Positions 28,558-37,143 of a DNA stretch of 64,000 nucleotides are shown here, one piece after another (the first letter of the stretch is position 1; every line of letters begins with the position of its first letter). The notes below the pieces were generated by a model that ran no database searches, was not told the DNA's origin, and was given only the letters and a program-made list of their open reading frames with translations. The position numbers and the translations under genes are program-made. Origin of the DNA: Streptomyces sp. MA5143a (lineage in GTDB: Bacteria; Actinomycetota; Actinomycetes; Streptomycetales; Streptomycetaceae); contig NZ_OLMK01000096.1 of NCBI RefSeq assembly GCF_900290235.1, positions 1 to 64,000 on the forward strand. The letters are read 5' to 3'.

Positions 28558-28977
28558 TCAGCTGCCTCCACCGCATCCGCCCCCGCCTCCGCAGGACGAC
28601 CCGCACGACGAGCTGCTCCCGCACGACGACGAACTGCTGCACGACGACGAGCTGCTGCCGCAGGACGAGTGGCCGCCCCCGGAGGAGTGCCTGTCGTGGC
28701 CCGACGAGGACGAGCCGCTGTCGCTCGACGAGGACGAACCGCTGTCGCCGACGGCGGCGGCCCCGCCGAGCACCCACCAGCTCTGGTCGCTGCCGTGGTG
28801 CGTGTCGCTGTGACTGTGGCTGCTGCCGCGGCGGGCGCCCCCGCCGCCGTAACCGCCCGTACGGTAGCTGCCCGATCGCAGCGCGCGGGCCGTGCTTCTC
28901 CTGACGGACACGACGACCGTCGTGAGCACCACGAAGACGACCCCCAGGATGATGACCAGGATCACGATCGCGTCCAT
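28558..28977 (-). CDS. Small membrane protein with Ser/Cys/Gly-rich tail (array member 1)
   Basis: 139 residues. The N terminus MDAIVILVIILGVVFVVLT is one transmembrane helix without a cleavage site, followed by basic VRRSTARALRSG. A Gly/His/Ser linker carries DQSWWVLGG. The tail holds eight cysteines in runs such as SSCGSSSSS, SSCGSSCGG and ends GCGGGS. Two paralogues follow upstream with the same plan (helix, basic stretch, WW, Cys tail). The strand orientation and a common terminator suggest joint expression. No known family motif; metal binding or surface display by the Cys tail is speculation. Confidence 0.65.
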   Translation of the reverse strand: MDAIVILVIILGVVFVVLTTVVVSVRRSTARALRSGSYRTGGYGGGGARRGSSHSHSDTHHGSDQSWWVLGGAAAVGDSGSSSSSDSGSSSSGHDRHSSGGGHSSCGSSSSSCSSSSSCGSSSSCGSSCGGGGGCGGGS

Positions 28978-29071
28978 GGCGCCACCCCCCTTCTCTTTCT
29001 CTCAGTCCCCCGAAGCAGCCCCCCATGGGTGCCTCGCTTTGTACCCGTGCGGTGCCGCCGAGCCCCCCGGC

Positions 29072-29296
29072 TCAGCTGCCGCCGCCGCACCCGCCACCGC
29101 CGCCGCACGAGGAGCCTCCGCCGCAGGAGGAGCTGCCCCCGCAGCCCCCGCCGCCGGAGTTCCCGCCGTCGGCCCACCAGCTGCCCCGGCGGCGGCCGTA
29201 GGCACCGGCCCGTACCGACTTCCTGGAGCTGACGATGACGGCGAACACCACGATCAGTCCGATGCAGGCGATCCCCACCACGATGCCGATATCCAT
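29072..29296 (-). CDS. Small membrane protein with Cys/Gly tail (array member 2)
   Basis: 74 residues from ATG 29296: helix MDIGIVVGIACIGLIVVFAV, basic SSRKSVRAGAYGRRR, then GSWWADGG and a tail with four CGG/CGGG units ending GCGGGS. It is the same architecture as the genes at 28558 and 29454; GSWWADGG is shared exactly with the latter. Its upstream region contains one copy of the duplicated 28-bp promoter block (29420-29447), 124 bp before the ATG. Confidence 0.7.
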   Translation of the reverse strand: MDIGIVVGIACIGLIVVFAVIVSSRKSVRAGAYGRRRGSWWADGGNSGGGGCGGSSSCGGGSSCGGGGGCGGGS

Positions 29297-29419
29297 GGCA
29301 CCGTCCCCCTTTCCGTTGTCCCCCGTTGTTCCCCGTTGTTCCCGGTTGTTCCGCGAGACGGCCCCCGTGGGCGTCCCGTCGTCCAGCGTGACGCTGGGAT
29401 GCCCGCGCGCGCGGGCGTT

Positions 29420-29447
29420 CAAAGCGGAGTTGAGCAAGTCCAGAGGT
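29420..29447 (-). promoter_or_regulatory. Duplicated 28-bp promoter/operator block, copy A
   Basis: On the plus strand the block reads CAAAGCGGAGTTGAGCAAGT then CCAGAGGT. Copy B (29725-29752) differs at only two of 28 positions. The core is a GAGTTG..CAACTC dyad, perfect in copy B. Each copy precedes a Cys-tailed membrane protein gene on the minus strand. Confidence 0.65.
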
Positions 29448-29453
29448 ACGCGG

Positions 29454-29642
29454 TCAGTCGCCGCCTCCGCCGCCACCCCCACAGCCCCCGCCGCCACACG
29501 AGGAACCCCCTCCGCAGGAGTCCCCGGACGACCCCCCGTCGGCCCACCAACTGCCGCGGCGCCGGCGCCGTCGCGAGCCCCCGCCCAGCGACGTCAGGAC
29601 ACCGAACAGCACGATCGCCCCGAAGACGAGGAAGGTCTCCAT
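29454..29642 (-). CDS. Small membrane protein with Cys/Gly tail (array member 3)
   Basis: 62 residues from ATG 29642 (GTG 29651 is an alternative): helix METFLVFGAIVLFGVLTSL, basic GSRRRRRRG, shared motif GSWWADGG, and a Cys/Gly tail (DSCGGGSSCGGGGCGGG). Shortest member of the array. It is divergent from the aminotransferase gene at 29763, and promoter block copy B lies in that gap. Likely a type I membrane peptide with the Cys tail on one face of the membrane. Confidence 0.7.
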   Translation of the reverse strand: METFLVFGAIVLFGVLTSLGGGSRRRRRRGSWWADGGSSGDSCGGGSSCGGGGCGGGGGGGD

Positions 29643-29724
29643 CTCCGTCACCAGCCTTTCGTTCCCCCGTGCAGACCCCCCACGGGTCGTGCGTGACCTG
29701 GGGATGCCCTCGCCTCCCACGGCC

Positions 29725-29752
29725 CAAAGCAGAGTTGAGCAACTCCAGAGGT
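29725..29752. promoter_or_regulatory. Duplicated 28-bp block, copy B, in a divergent gap
   Basis: CAAAGCAGAGTTGAGCAACT then CCAGAGGT, with the perfect dyad GAGTTG-AG-CAACTC at 29732-29745. It lies between array member 3 and the aminotransferase, whose GGAGG-type ribosome site (GCGGAGGATG) overlaps its edge, so it may control both directions. Confidence 0.65.
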
Positions 29753-29762
29753 TGGGCGGAGG

Positions 29763-30986
29763 ATGACGGCCATGACCTCCAGCGCACGCCCCGCAGACCC
29801 CGCCGGCACCGCTGCCCGGCCCCCGCTGAACCGGCGGCTCGCCGAGTTCGGGACGACGATCTTCGCGGAGATGTCCGCGCTCGCCCAGCGGACGGGCTCG
29901 ATCAACCTGGGCCAGGGTTTCCCCGACACGGACGGTCCCGAGGAGATCCGCGAGGCCGCCGTACGGGCGCTGCGGGACGGACGCGGCAACCAGTACCCGC
30001 CGGGGCCCGGCGTGCCGGAGCTGCGCGCCGCAGTCACCGCGCACCAGCTGCGGCGGTACGGGCTGACGTTCGACCCGGACACGGAGGTGCTCGTCACGGC
30101 GGGCGCCACGGAGGCGATCGCGGCGGCCCTGCTGGGGCTGCTGGAGCCGGGTGACGAGGTGGTCGCCCTGGAGCCGTACTACGACTCGTACGCGGCGTGC
30201 ATCGCCATGGCGGGCGGGCGGCGGGTCCCCGTGACGCTGCGGCCGCACGAGGGGCGTTTCCGGCTGGACCTCGACGAGCTGCGGGCCGCCGTCACCGACC
30301 GGACCCGGCTGCTGCTGATCAACACCCCGCACAACCCGACCGGCACGGTCCTCACCCGTACGGAGCTGACGGCGATCGCGGAGCTGGCCGTCGAGCGGGA
30401 CCTGCTGGTGGTGACGGACGAGGTGTACGAGCACCTGGTCTTCGACGAGGCCGAGCATCTGCCGCTGGCGACCTTCCCGGGGATGCGCGACCGCACGGTG
30501 ACCATCGGGTCGGCCGGCAAGACGTTCTCGTTCACCGGGTGGAAGGTGGGCTGGGTTACCGGCGCGCCCGTGCTCGTCTCGGCCGTGCGCTCGGCGAAGC
30601 AGTACCTCACCTATGTGGCGTCCGGGCCGTTCCAGTACGCCGTCGCCGAGGCGCTCGCGCTGCCGGACAGTTACTTCGAGGGCTTCCGCGCGGACATGCT
30701 CACCAAGCGGAACGTCCTGGCCACGGGCCTGGCGGACGCCGGGTTCGACGTGTTCCGGACGGCGGGCACGTACTTCATCACCACCGACATCCGCTCCCTC
30801 GGCGAGACCGACGGCTTCGCCTTCTGCCGAGCCCTGCCCGAACGCGCGGGCGTGGTGGCCATCCCGAACGCGGTCTTCTACGACCACCGCGAGGCCGGCG
30901 CCCCGTTCGTACGGTTCGCCTTCTGCAAACGCACCGAGATGCTGGCGGACGCGACGGAACGGCTCCGCAAGGCGTTCGCCTGCTGA
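29763..30986 (+). CDS. PLP-dependent class I/II aminotransferase
   Basis: 407 residues. Fold-type I aminotransferase: INLGQGFPDTDGP, NQYPPGPGVPELR, VTAGATEAIAAALLG, LINTPHNPTGTVL, VVTDEVYEHLVFD, and the PLP lysine in TIGSAGKTFSFTGWKVGW. The C-terminal Arg is in FVRFAFCK. Closest pattern is the DapC/KAT/MtnE-like group (glutamine or methionine transaminases and succinyl-DAP aminotransferase); substrate cannot be told. Its 3' third is duplicated in shortened form at 31638-31934. Confidence 0.92.
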   Translation: MTAMTSSARPADPAGTAARPPLNRRLAEFGTTIFAEMSALAQRTGSINLGQGFPDTDGPEEIREAAVRALRDGRGNQYPPGPGVPELRAAVTAHQLRRYGLTFDPDTEVLVTAGATEAIAAALLGLLEPGDEVVALEPYYDSYAACIAMAGGRRVPVTLRPHEGRFRLDLDELRAAVTDRTRLLLINTPHNPTGTVLTRTELTAIAELAVERDLLVVTDEVYEHLVFDEAEHLPLATFPGMRDRTVTIGSAGKTFSFTGWKVGWVTGAPVLVSAVRSAKQYLTYVASGPFQYAVAEALALPDSYFEGFRADMLTKRNVLATGLADAGFDVFRTAGTYFITTDIRSLGETDGFAFCRALPERAGVVAIPNAVFYDHREAGAPFVRFAFCKRTEMLADATERLRKAFAC

Positions 30987-31002
30987 CCGATGTCAGGAGC
31001 GC

Positions 31003-31266
31003 TCAGGTGTCATAGACGGTGGAGCGATGCCCGACGTGTACGACCCACACCACCAGTTCGCCGTTGTCGATTGTGTAGATCACGCGGTAGTCGCCCACCC
31101 GGAGTCGGCGGCGGTCGGGCTGGGAGACGAGGGCCGTGGTGTTGAACCCCGTCGGGTCGCTCTCCAGCTCAGTCAGCTTGGCCAAAATGCGGAGGGCCAT
31201 GTCTCGCGGGACCTTGCGGAGTTCGGCCTGAGCCTCGGCTCGGAAGACGGTGCGGTACTCACTCAC
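31003..31266 (-). CDS. RelE/ParE-family toxin
   Basis: 87 residues: YRTVFRAEAQAELRKVPRDMALRIL, then LESDP, RRRLRVGDYRVIYTIDN and VVWVVHVGHRSTVY. This is the compact RelE fold; the basic RLRVGDYRV strand and HVGHR.TVY end carry the residues used by RelE ribonucleases for ribosome-dependent mRNA cleavage. Its start overlaps the antitoxin stop by 8 nt, the usual antitoxin-first order. It appears intact. Confidence 0.9.
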   Translation of the reverse strand: MSEYRTVFRAEAQAELRKVPRDMALRILAKLTELESDPTGFNTTALVSQPDRRRLRVGDYRVIYTIDNGELVVWVVHVGHRSTVYDT

Positions 31267-31528
31267 TGCGCGCCAGCGTCTCCCTCATGATGTCCTCGAT
31301 CGGGATGCCGGGTGCCGGATTGGCCATGCGCTCGTCGATGATCCGGTTGATCTCGCGCTCTTCCCACTCCTGGTACTTGCGCAGCACCTCGATGGACACC
31401 ACGGCGGCGACCTGCTTGCCGCGCCGAGTGATGACGGTAGGTACGTCGTCCCGGTCGGCCCGCTCCACGACCTCGGCCAGGTGTGCCCGGACATCGCGGA
31501 TGGACTCTATCGGCATGGGCTGCGTCAT
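31259..31528 (-). CDS. Phd/YefM-family antitoxin
   Basis: 89 residues from ATG 31528. N-terminal DNA-binding/dimer domain: MPIESIRDVRAHLAEVVERA, VPTVITRRGKQVAAVVS (typical YefM strand pair). The C-terminal part (WEEREINRIIDERMANP) is the helical toxin-neutralising tail. Partner of the RelE-like toxin; the complex probably represses its own promoter upstream of 31528. The module stands between an aminotransferase gene and a partial copy of its 3' end. Confidence 0.9.
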   Translation of the reverse strand: MTQPMPIESIRDVRAHLAEVVERADRDDVPTVITRRGKQVAAVVSIEVLRKYQEWEEREINRIIDERMANPAPGIPIEDIMRETLARSE

Positions 31529-31613
31529 GCGCTCAAGAGTACCGAGTGACCCATGTGTACGCAACGACTCACTGTCGATCGGGGATGTAGCCCTCGGACC
31601 CGCATAAGAATGG

Positions 31614-31934
31614 GTGCGCGAACGCGGAGTGGGCCGGGTGACGGCGGCGCCCGCGCTGGTGTCGGCCGTGCGCGCGGCGAAGCAGTACCTGACGTACGTG
31701 GCGTCCGGACCGTTCCAGTACGCCGTCGCCGAGGCCCTCGCCCTGCCGGACTCCTACTTCGACGCGTTCCGCGCGGACCTGCTGGCCAAGCGGGACCTGC
31801 TGTCGGCGGGGCTCGCGGACGCCGGGTTCGAGGTGTTCCGGACGGGCGCACCCTACGTCCGCTTCGCCTTCTGCAAGCGCACGGAGGTCCTGGCCGACGC
31901 GGCCGAACGGCTCCGCACGGCATTCGCGCACTGA
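31614..31934 (+). pseudogene. Partial, internally deleted copy of the aminotransferase 3' end
   Basis: From about 31638 the frame matches residues ~255-407 of the aminotransferase at 29763: AAPALVSAVRAAKQYLTYVA, FQYAVAEALALPDSYFDAFR and YVRFAFCKRTEVLADAAERL. An in-frame gap removes about 45 residues between VFRTG and APYVRF, including the substrate-domain segment TYFITTDIRSLG. The PLP lysine half of the enzyme is missing. It is therefore a nonfunctional fragment. It is divergent enough from the parent (about 20 substitutions) to be an old duplicate or a remnant of a paralogue. Confidence 0.85.
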
Positions 31935-32152
31935 CCGCGCCCGCTCACCGCCGCCCCGCGTCTTGCCGGTTCTTGCCGCATCACCGCCGCCAGCAGGGGA
32001 TTTCACCTGCGTCGCGCGTGCGGCGCGGTACACACACCCCCTCCCTACCTTTGACATGTCCACTCCGGAGCCAGCGGAGGGACGGACACACACCTGGCAG
32101 GGAAGCCTGTCCGGGTCCTCAGCCCTGGACGACAGGTAGGGAGTTTCTTCAC

Positions 32153-32728
32153 ATGTCTTCGTCAACTCGCGTTTCTCGGAGCCGAGGCCGCCTCGGGGCC
32201 CGCCTCGCCGCAGCGGCCGGCCTCGCCGCGCTCTGCATCACCGCTGTGCCGGCCACGTCGGCCTCGGCCGCCCCCGCCGCCGCGGGGGTGATGCTGCAGA
32301 ACGGCAGGTTCAACGACGCGGTGCTGTGCGCCTCGCCCGACAACCAGTCGCTCTGGATGGTGTCCAAGGATGCCGCCAAGGGCAACTTCTACTGCCGGTG
32401 GAAGCAGTTCGGCCCCGACTGGCAGTTCACCCTGTACAACCTGGGCAAGGACCAGGTGATGGCCTTCCACGGTGGCAACGAGCTCCCCGTGGTGATGGAG
32501 CCCGAGGGAAGCAGCGGCAACGGGAACGACGAACTCTGGTCCTGGGGAGGACAGGAGGGCTGGGGGGCCGCGGCGCTGCAGTCCTTCCTGGACAGCGGGC
32601 AGAACGTCGACGCCAGGACCCCCTATCTCGACGGGCGCGACAAGCCCCGCACCGACCCGGTCCGCACCCGCGGCTGGCGCCACGGCGACCAGAGGGAACT
32701 GACCTGGACCAAGATCAGCCCTAACTGA
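32153..32728 (+). CDS. Secreted protein, unknown (lectin-like repeat possible)
   Basis: 191 residues from ATG 32153. A Sec/Tat-style signal: basic SRSRGRLGARLAAAAG, hydrophobic AALCITAVPATSASA-AP. The mature part has VLCASPDNQSLW, FYCRWKQFGPDWQFTLYN, WSWGGQEGWGAAALQSF and RELTWTKI; two Cys may form a disulphide. The repeated Trp-Gln-Phe pattern resembles beta-trefoil-like sugar-binding proteins, but no clear QxW repeats are present. Upstream, TTGACA at 32051 and a leader able to fold (GGACGGACA with TGTCCGGGTCC) precede the gene. Confidence 0.75.
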   Translation: MSSSTRVSRSRGRLGARLAAAAGLAALCITAVPATSASAAPAAAGVMLQNGRFNDAVLCASPDNQSLWMVSKDAAKGNFYCRWKQFGPDWQFTLYNLGKDQVMAFHGGNELPVVMEPEGSSGNGNDELWSWGGQEGWGAAALQSFLDSGQNVDARTPYLDGRDKPRTDPVRTRGWRHGDQRELTWTKISPN

Positions 32729-32971
32729 CCCCACACCAGGTCCACGACCGGGACGCCTCGGCCACCGCACGTCGTCCGGTAGACCGTCCGGTACGCCGTC
32801 CGGCTCAGGGAACCGCGCCGGGGCTCCCGCTCTTGCCGGAGGCGTCAGCGCCCCCGGGCGCGACACCGCCCTGCACCGCTTCGGACGGCAGGACAGGTCG
32901 CCGCCGTCCCGCCGCACCTGCTCGACGCAGCCCGGACCACGCCGACTCCCGGCGTGCTCCGGGCTCACGGG

Positions 32972-35900
32972 TCATGGCACGGGTGCGGGCGGGATGCCCG
33001 GTCCGGATGCTGTCGGATCGGCCGAGGCGCCCGCGGTGTCGCAGCGCGGGCGGTCCATTTTCCCGTCCATTCCCCCGTCGAGTCCCCCGTCCGACGTGAC
33101 GAGCCGCCGTCGAAGCGCTGCGGCGTGCCGGTCACCGAGCGCGTCGAAGATCTCCAGGGCCTCTCGCCGGTACGGCGCGGGGTCCTCCTCGCACGTCGCG
33201 TCCACGGCCCGGCCGAGCAGGTCCAGGGCCTGCGCCTGACCCTTGCGGTGGCCGGAACGGCGGTGCATGGCCAGGGCCTGGCGGGCGTAGTCGGCCGCGA
33301 CGGCGGGTTCGCCGTGTTCCAGACCGCCGCGGGCCAGGACGGTCAGCGCCTCGCCCTGCACCAGGACGTACTCCGTGCGGCGGGCGATGCCCAGCGCCGT
33401 GGCCGCCTGTTCGCGGTCCAGGGGACGCCGACCGGACGCCAGCCCGATCAGTGAGCGCGCCTCCAGATCATGCGCGCCGCGCTCACGGGCCAGCTTCAGC
33501 GCCTCCCGCCATGCGTCGGAGGCTTCGCCGTGGCGGCCAAGGGCGAGCAGCACACTGCCGAGGGTGAGGCGGGCGGCGGCCCGGAAGTAGTCGTCGATGT
33601 CCTGGTCGCTGAGGGCGGCGGCGGTCCGTGCCAGTTCCAGGGCTCGGACGAGGTCGCCCGCGTCCCTGGCGGCAGAGGCCGTCAGCCGCAGCGCGTACGC
33701 CTCGCCTCCCAGGTCGCCGCACTCCCTGGCCATCGCCAGGGCCACCTGAAGGTGGCGTGCCGCCTGCACCGTGTCGCCGAGCAGGTGCCGGGTACGGCCG
33801 AGGTCTGCCTGCCTGCGTATCTGGTTGTGCTGGTTGTCCAGGGCCGCCGGAAGGCGCTCCGCCCGAACGAGGCAGTCGAGTGACTCGGACAGGCGGCCAA
33901 GGTCACGCAGCACGTGGGCGAGGTTGCCGAGGACGACGGGGTGCCCGTCCGACAGGCCGCCCTGCTGGTCGAGTTCCATGGCCCGCTCCAGGTGCTCCGC
34001 GCTGCGCCGCAGCCGGCCGCTGAGCCGGCTGACCATGCTGAGGTTGGTGTGCGCGATGGCGGCGCCCTCCCGCCAGCCGGCGGCCTCGGCGAGGGCGAGC
34101 AACTGCTCGAAGTGGGTGATCGCGGTGTCGACGTGGCTCTGCCGCACGTACGCGTGGCCGAGTAGATGGTGCATGGCGGCCTCGGCGACAGGCTCTCCGG
34201 CGGCACGGGCAGCGGCCAGAGCGGCCTGACCGAGGGCCGTCCAGTCCACCGTGTGCTTGCGGATCCAGGCGTAGCCGCGCAGGGCGTTGGCGAGCAGCCA
34301 GGCCGCCTGACGTCCCTCGGCGGCGGCCTGGTGAACGGCCGCCGCCAGGGTGGGCAGTTCGGCGTCCAGCCAGCGCATCGCCGCCGCGGCGTCGGTGATC
34401 TCCGGCGGCGCCGCAGCGCTCCGGACCGCGTCTTCGTCCCCGGGCAGGCGCTGTTTCATCCCCGGGTAGAGCAGTGACGCGCAGCGATCCACCGTGGCCA
34501 GCAGCCAGTCGTAGAGGGCGTCGGAGGCGGCTCGGCGGGAGGCGTTGGTCTCCTCCAGGCGAAGCCGTTCGGCGGCGTACAGTGCCACGAGGTCATGGAA
34601 GCGGTAGCGTCCGGGCCGGTGCTCGCGGAGCAGGTGGGCGGCGGTGAGCCGCTCCACCAGCCGGGCGGCGTCCTCGACGGTGGTGCCCGTGACGACGGCG
34701 GCGGCCCGCAGACCGGTCTCCGCGCCGGGCAGCAGGGCCAGCAGGCGGAACATCCGTCGAACCGGGGCATCAAGGGCCTGGTAGGAGAGACTGAAGGCAG
34801 TCCGTACGGCGGTGGTCTGGTCACCGGTGACGGACAGGGCGGTCAGCCGGTCGCCCTCGCGGAGTTCGTCGGCCTGGTCGCGCAGGGTACGCCAGGGGGT
34901 GTGGTCGACGTTGGCGGCCGAGATCCGCAGGGCCAGCGGAAGGTGGCCGCAGGCGTGAGCGAGGTCCGCCGCGGCCCGCGGGTCCGCGTCGACCCGGCTC
35001 TCGCCGAGCATACGGCGCAGCAGCAGCCGGGACTCCTCGGGAGCGAGCACGTCCACCCCGATACGGCGGGCCCCGTCACGGGCTGTCAGCCCGGCCAGCC
35101 GGTCACGGCTGGTGACCAGCACCACACAGCCGAGCCCGCCGGGCAGCAACGGCCGGACCTGCTCCGGGTCCACTGCGTTGTCCAGGACGACAAGCATCCG
35201 CCGCCCGGCGGACAGTGTGCGGTACAGGTCGGCAGCGGCCTCGGGCGTCCCGGGAATCCGCTCCGCTGCCACGCCCAGCGCCAGCAGGAACCGGGCCAGC
35301 GCCTCGACCGGACGCACCGGAGCCTGTGCCGAGTGACCTCGCAGGTCCACGAACAGCTCGCCGTCCGGGAAGCGATCGCGTACCCGATGCGCCCAGTGCA
35401 CCGCCAGGGCGGTTTTGCCCACGCCACCGGTACCGGTGATCGCCGCGAGCACCGTTCCCGTCTGGTGAGGGCCGTCGCCCGTCGCCGGGTCTGGGAGCAG
35501 GGAGTCCAGCTGCCGCAACTGATCGGCCCGGCCGGTGAAGCCGAGCGTCAGCCCGGGGAGCTGCGCCGGGACCGGCCTGTCGGCAGCGTGGGGTGATACC
35601 GGCACCGGCGCGGGTAAGTCGGGTGACGCGGGTAAGGCGGGTGGCTTCGGGGGTAAGTCCGCGCGCAGTACCCGCAGATGCGCGGCGCGCAGTGCCGCGG
35701 AGGGCTGAAGACCCAAGTCGGCGTCGAGCCGGCTGCTGATCCTCGTGAAGACGTCGAGCGCCGCCGCCTGCTGCCCGCACGAGGCCAGGGCCAGCATCAG
35801 CCGGCCGGCGAGCTCTTCGTGCAACGGCTCGCGCGCACTGAGCTCTCGCAGGTCGGCGACCACTTCCTCCGCGCTGCCGAGCGCGAGCGCCAGGTCCGCC

Positions 35901-36667
35901 CGGGCTACGGCCGCCGTGACCTGACGACCACCGATCGCGACCGCCGTCGGATGTACCCGGATCCGCTCGCCGCCATCGGCCAGCACCGGTCCTCGCCAGC
36001 ACCGCAGCGCTCGGCCGTATGCCTCCAGCGTGGCAGCGCGGTCTCCACCGGCCTCGGCACGCCGGGCCAGACCGAGCAACTCGTCGAAGGTGGCCACATC
36101 GGACTCCTCGGCCGACAGATCGGCCAGGTACCCGCCTTTGGTCGCCCGCAGCACGCGCCCCGCGTCGGGCCCCGGCCGGTCGCGGTCGATCAGATCACGC
36201 AGGTGTCTGACATAGGTCTGCACCAACTGCCGACAGGTACGTGGCGGCTGCTCGCCCCACAGCACGTCGACGATCTCGTCGGTACCGACCACCACGCCCG
36301 GCTGCATGGCCAGCAGTCCCAGCAGGCTGCGCTGGAGCACTGAGGGGACCTCGACGGGGCTGCCGTCGAGGTGCAGCACCAAAGGACCGAGGACCGACAC
36401 GCGCAGTCCCGCCGTTCGCGGCGAGGACACTGCGGCTTCGCCGGCCTCCCGCAGCCGGGTGCGCGCGGCCTCGGACAGGTTCAGCGCCGCCACCAGGCGC
36501 TGGATCGAGTCGGCGTGCGGCCGGCGGATCTGGCCCTGCTCCAGGTAACGCAGGGTCCGGACGCTGATCCCCGCCCGCTCGGCCAGCGCCCGCTGGCCGA
36601 GCCCGGCCGCGAACCGGTACCCGCGCAGCAGTTCCCCCAGTGTGCTGGGCCCTGGATGCCGACTCAT
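32972..36667 (-). CDS. AfsR-like SARP regulator with extra N-terminal helix-turn-helix
   Basis: 1231 residues. Domains in order: an XRE-type HTH (about 8-65, QRALAERAGISVRTLRYLE); an OmpR-like winged helix (88-180) plus bacterial transcriptional activation domain (190-335), together the SARP module; an NB-ARC ATPase with Walker A GTGGVGKT (412-419) and Walker B near RMLVVLDN (about 485-495); and TPR repeats in the C-terminal third (about 830-1180). It is longer than AfsR (about 990 residues). SARPs activate secondary-metabolite genes; no biosynthetic genes are next to it, so its targets lie elsewhere. The NB-ARC/TPR part likely senses a ligand. Confidence 0.9.
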   Translation of the reverse strand: MSRHPGPSTLGELLRGYRFAAGLGQRALAERAGISVRTLRYLEQGQIRRPHADSIQRLVAALNLSEAARTRLREAGEAAVSSPRTAGLRVSVLGPLVLHLDGSPVEVPSVLQRSLLGLLAMQPGVVVGTDEIVDVLWGEQPPRTCRQLVQTYVRHLRDLIDRDRPGPDAGRVLRATKGGYLADLSAEESDVATFDELLGLARRAEAGGDRAATLEAYGRALRCWRGPVLADGGERIRVHPTAVAIGGRQVTAAVARADLALALGSAEEVVADLRELSAREPLHEELAGRLMLALASCGQQAAALDVFTRISSRLDADLGLQPSAALRAAHLRVLRADLPPKPPALPASPDLPAPVPVSPHAADRPVPAQLPGLTLGFTGRADQLRQLDSLLPDPATGDGPHQTGTVLAAITGTGGVGKTALAVHWAHRVRDRFPDGELFVDLRGHSAQAPVRPVEALARFLLALGVAAERIPGTPEAAADLYRTLSAGRRMLVVLDNAVDPEQVRPLLPGGLGCVVLVTSRDRLAGLTARDGARRIGVDVLAPEESRLLLRRMLGESRVDADPRAAADLAHACGHLPLALRISAANVDHTPWRTLRDQADELREGDRLTALSVTGDQTTAVRTAFSLSYQALDAPVRRMFRLLALLPGAETGLRAAAVVTGTTVEDAARLVERLTAAHLLREHRPGRYRFHDLVALYAAERLRLEETNASRRAASDALYDWLLATVDRCASLLYPGMKQRLPGDEDAVRSAAAPPEITDAAAAMRWLDAELPTLAAAVHQAAAEGRQAAWLLANALRGYAWIRKHTVDWTALGQAALAAARAAGEPVAEAAMHHLLGHAYVRQSHVDTAITHFEQLLALAEAAGWREGAAIAHTNLSMVSRLSGRLRRSAEHLERAMELDQQGGLSDGHPVVLGNLAHVLRDLGRLSESLDCLVRAERLPAALDNQHNQIRRQADLGRTRHLLGDTVQAARHLQVALAMARECGDLGGEAYALRLTASAARDAGDLVRALELARTAAALSDQDIDDYFRAAARLTLGSVLLALGRHGEASDAWREALKLARERGAHDLEARSLIGLASGRRPLDREQAATALGIARRTEYVLVQGEALTVLARGGLEHGEPAVAADYARQALAMHRRSGHRKGQAQALDLLGRAVDATCEEDPAPYRREALEIFDALGDRHAAALRRRLVTSDGGLDGGMDGKMDRPRCDTAGASADPTASGPGIPPAPVP

Positions 36668-36902
36668 CGTTGCCTGCCTCCTCTGTGCCTGTCCCCGCGG
36701 CGGACGATAATGTCATGGACCGATCAGGCAGGCAGGGTGTGAGTTCTCGGCGTGGCGAGGGCAGAGCACGGACCGGGTGCTTCGAGCCGCCGGTAGCGTC
36801 GACTGCTCCCCCGTGACAGGGGCCCTTGCCCAGCGTGTGTCCGACTCGGGCTCCGGGCGCCGCGCCCGTCGCACATATGGTCGGCCTTCCTTCGCCGGCC
36901 CC

Positions 36903-37143
36903 TCACGGCCAGGTGCGTTCGATGCGGTCGTGCCGCACGGCGTAGGCCGCCGGACCGCCCTTCTCGACCGCCCGGTGGAACCCAGCAGCGGTCGAGACCG
37001 TGCGTGATCCACTCCTCGTCCGGGATGTCCTGGCCGTCGTGCGGGAAGACGTCCCCGATGCGGTGAACCGTCCATCCACAGGCTCTCAGCCCCTCCGCCA
37101 CCCGACGACCGAGATTCCGGTCGAGGAAGAACTCAGGCGACAA
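36903..37143 (-). pseudogene. Broken VapC45-like PIN toxin
   Basis: From TTG 37143 the frame gives SPEFFLDRNLGRRVAEGL, WTVHRIGDVFPHDGQDIPDE and EWITHGLDR, the N-terminal half of VapC45-like (PIN-like) toxins. The frame then loses similarity. In a different frame, AVEKGGPAAYAVRHDRIERT followed by WP and a stop at 36903 matches the C-terminal end I recall for this family. So about 50 middle codons are missing with a frame change: an internal deletion. It overlaps the antitoxin stop by 11 nt, the normal gene order. Confidence 0.7.

Noticed and set aside
28200..28904. Plus-strand frames beginning near 28200 and 28303
   Set aside because: First codons are AT-rich and unlike Streptomyces coding sequence, and the rest is antisense to the Cys-tailed membrane protein gene; no ribosome site.
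32041..32152. Possible c-di-AMP or other riboswitch in the leader of the secreted protein gene
   Set aside because: A GGACGGACA/TGTCCGGGTCC stem is visible but the conserved core of known riboswitch classes could not be recognised.
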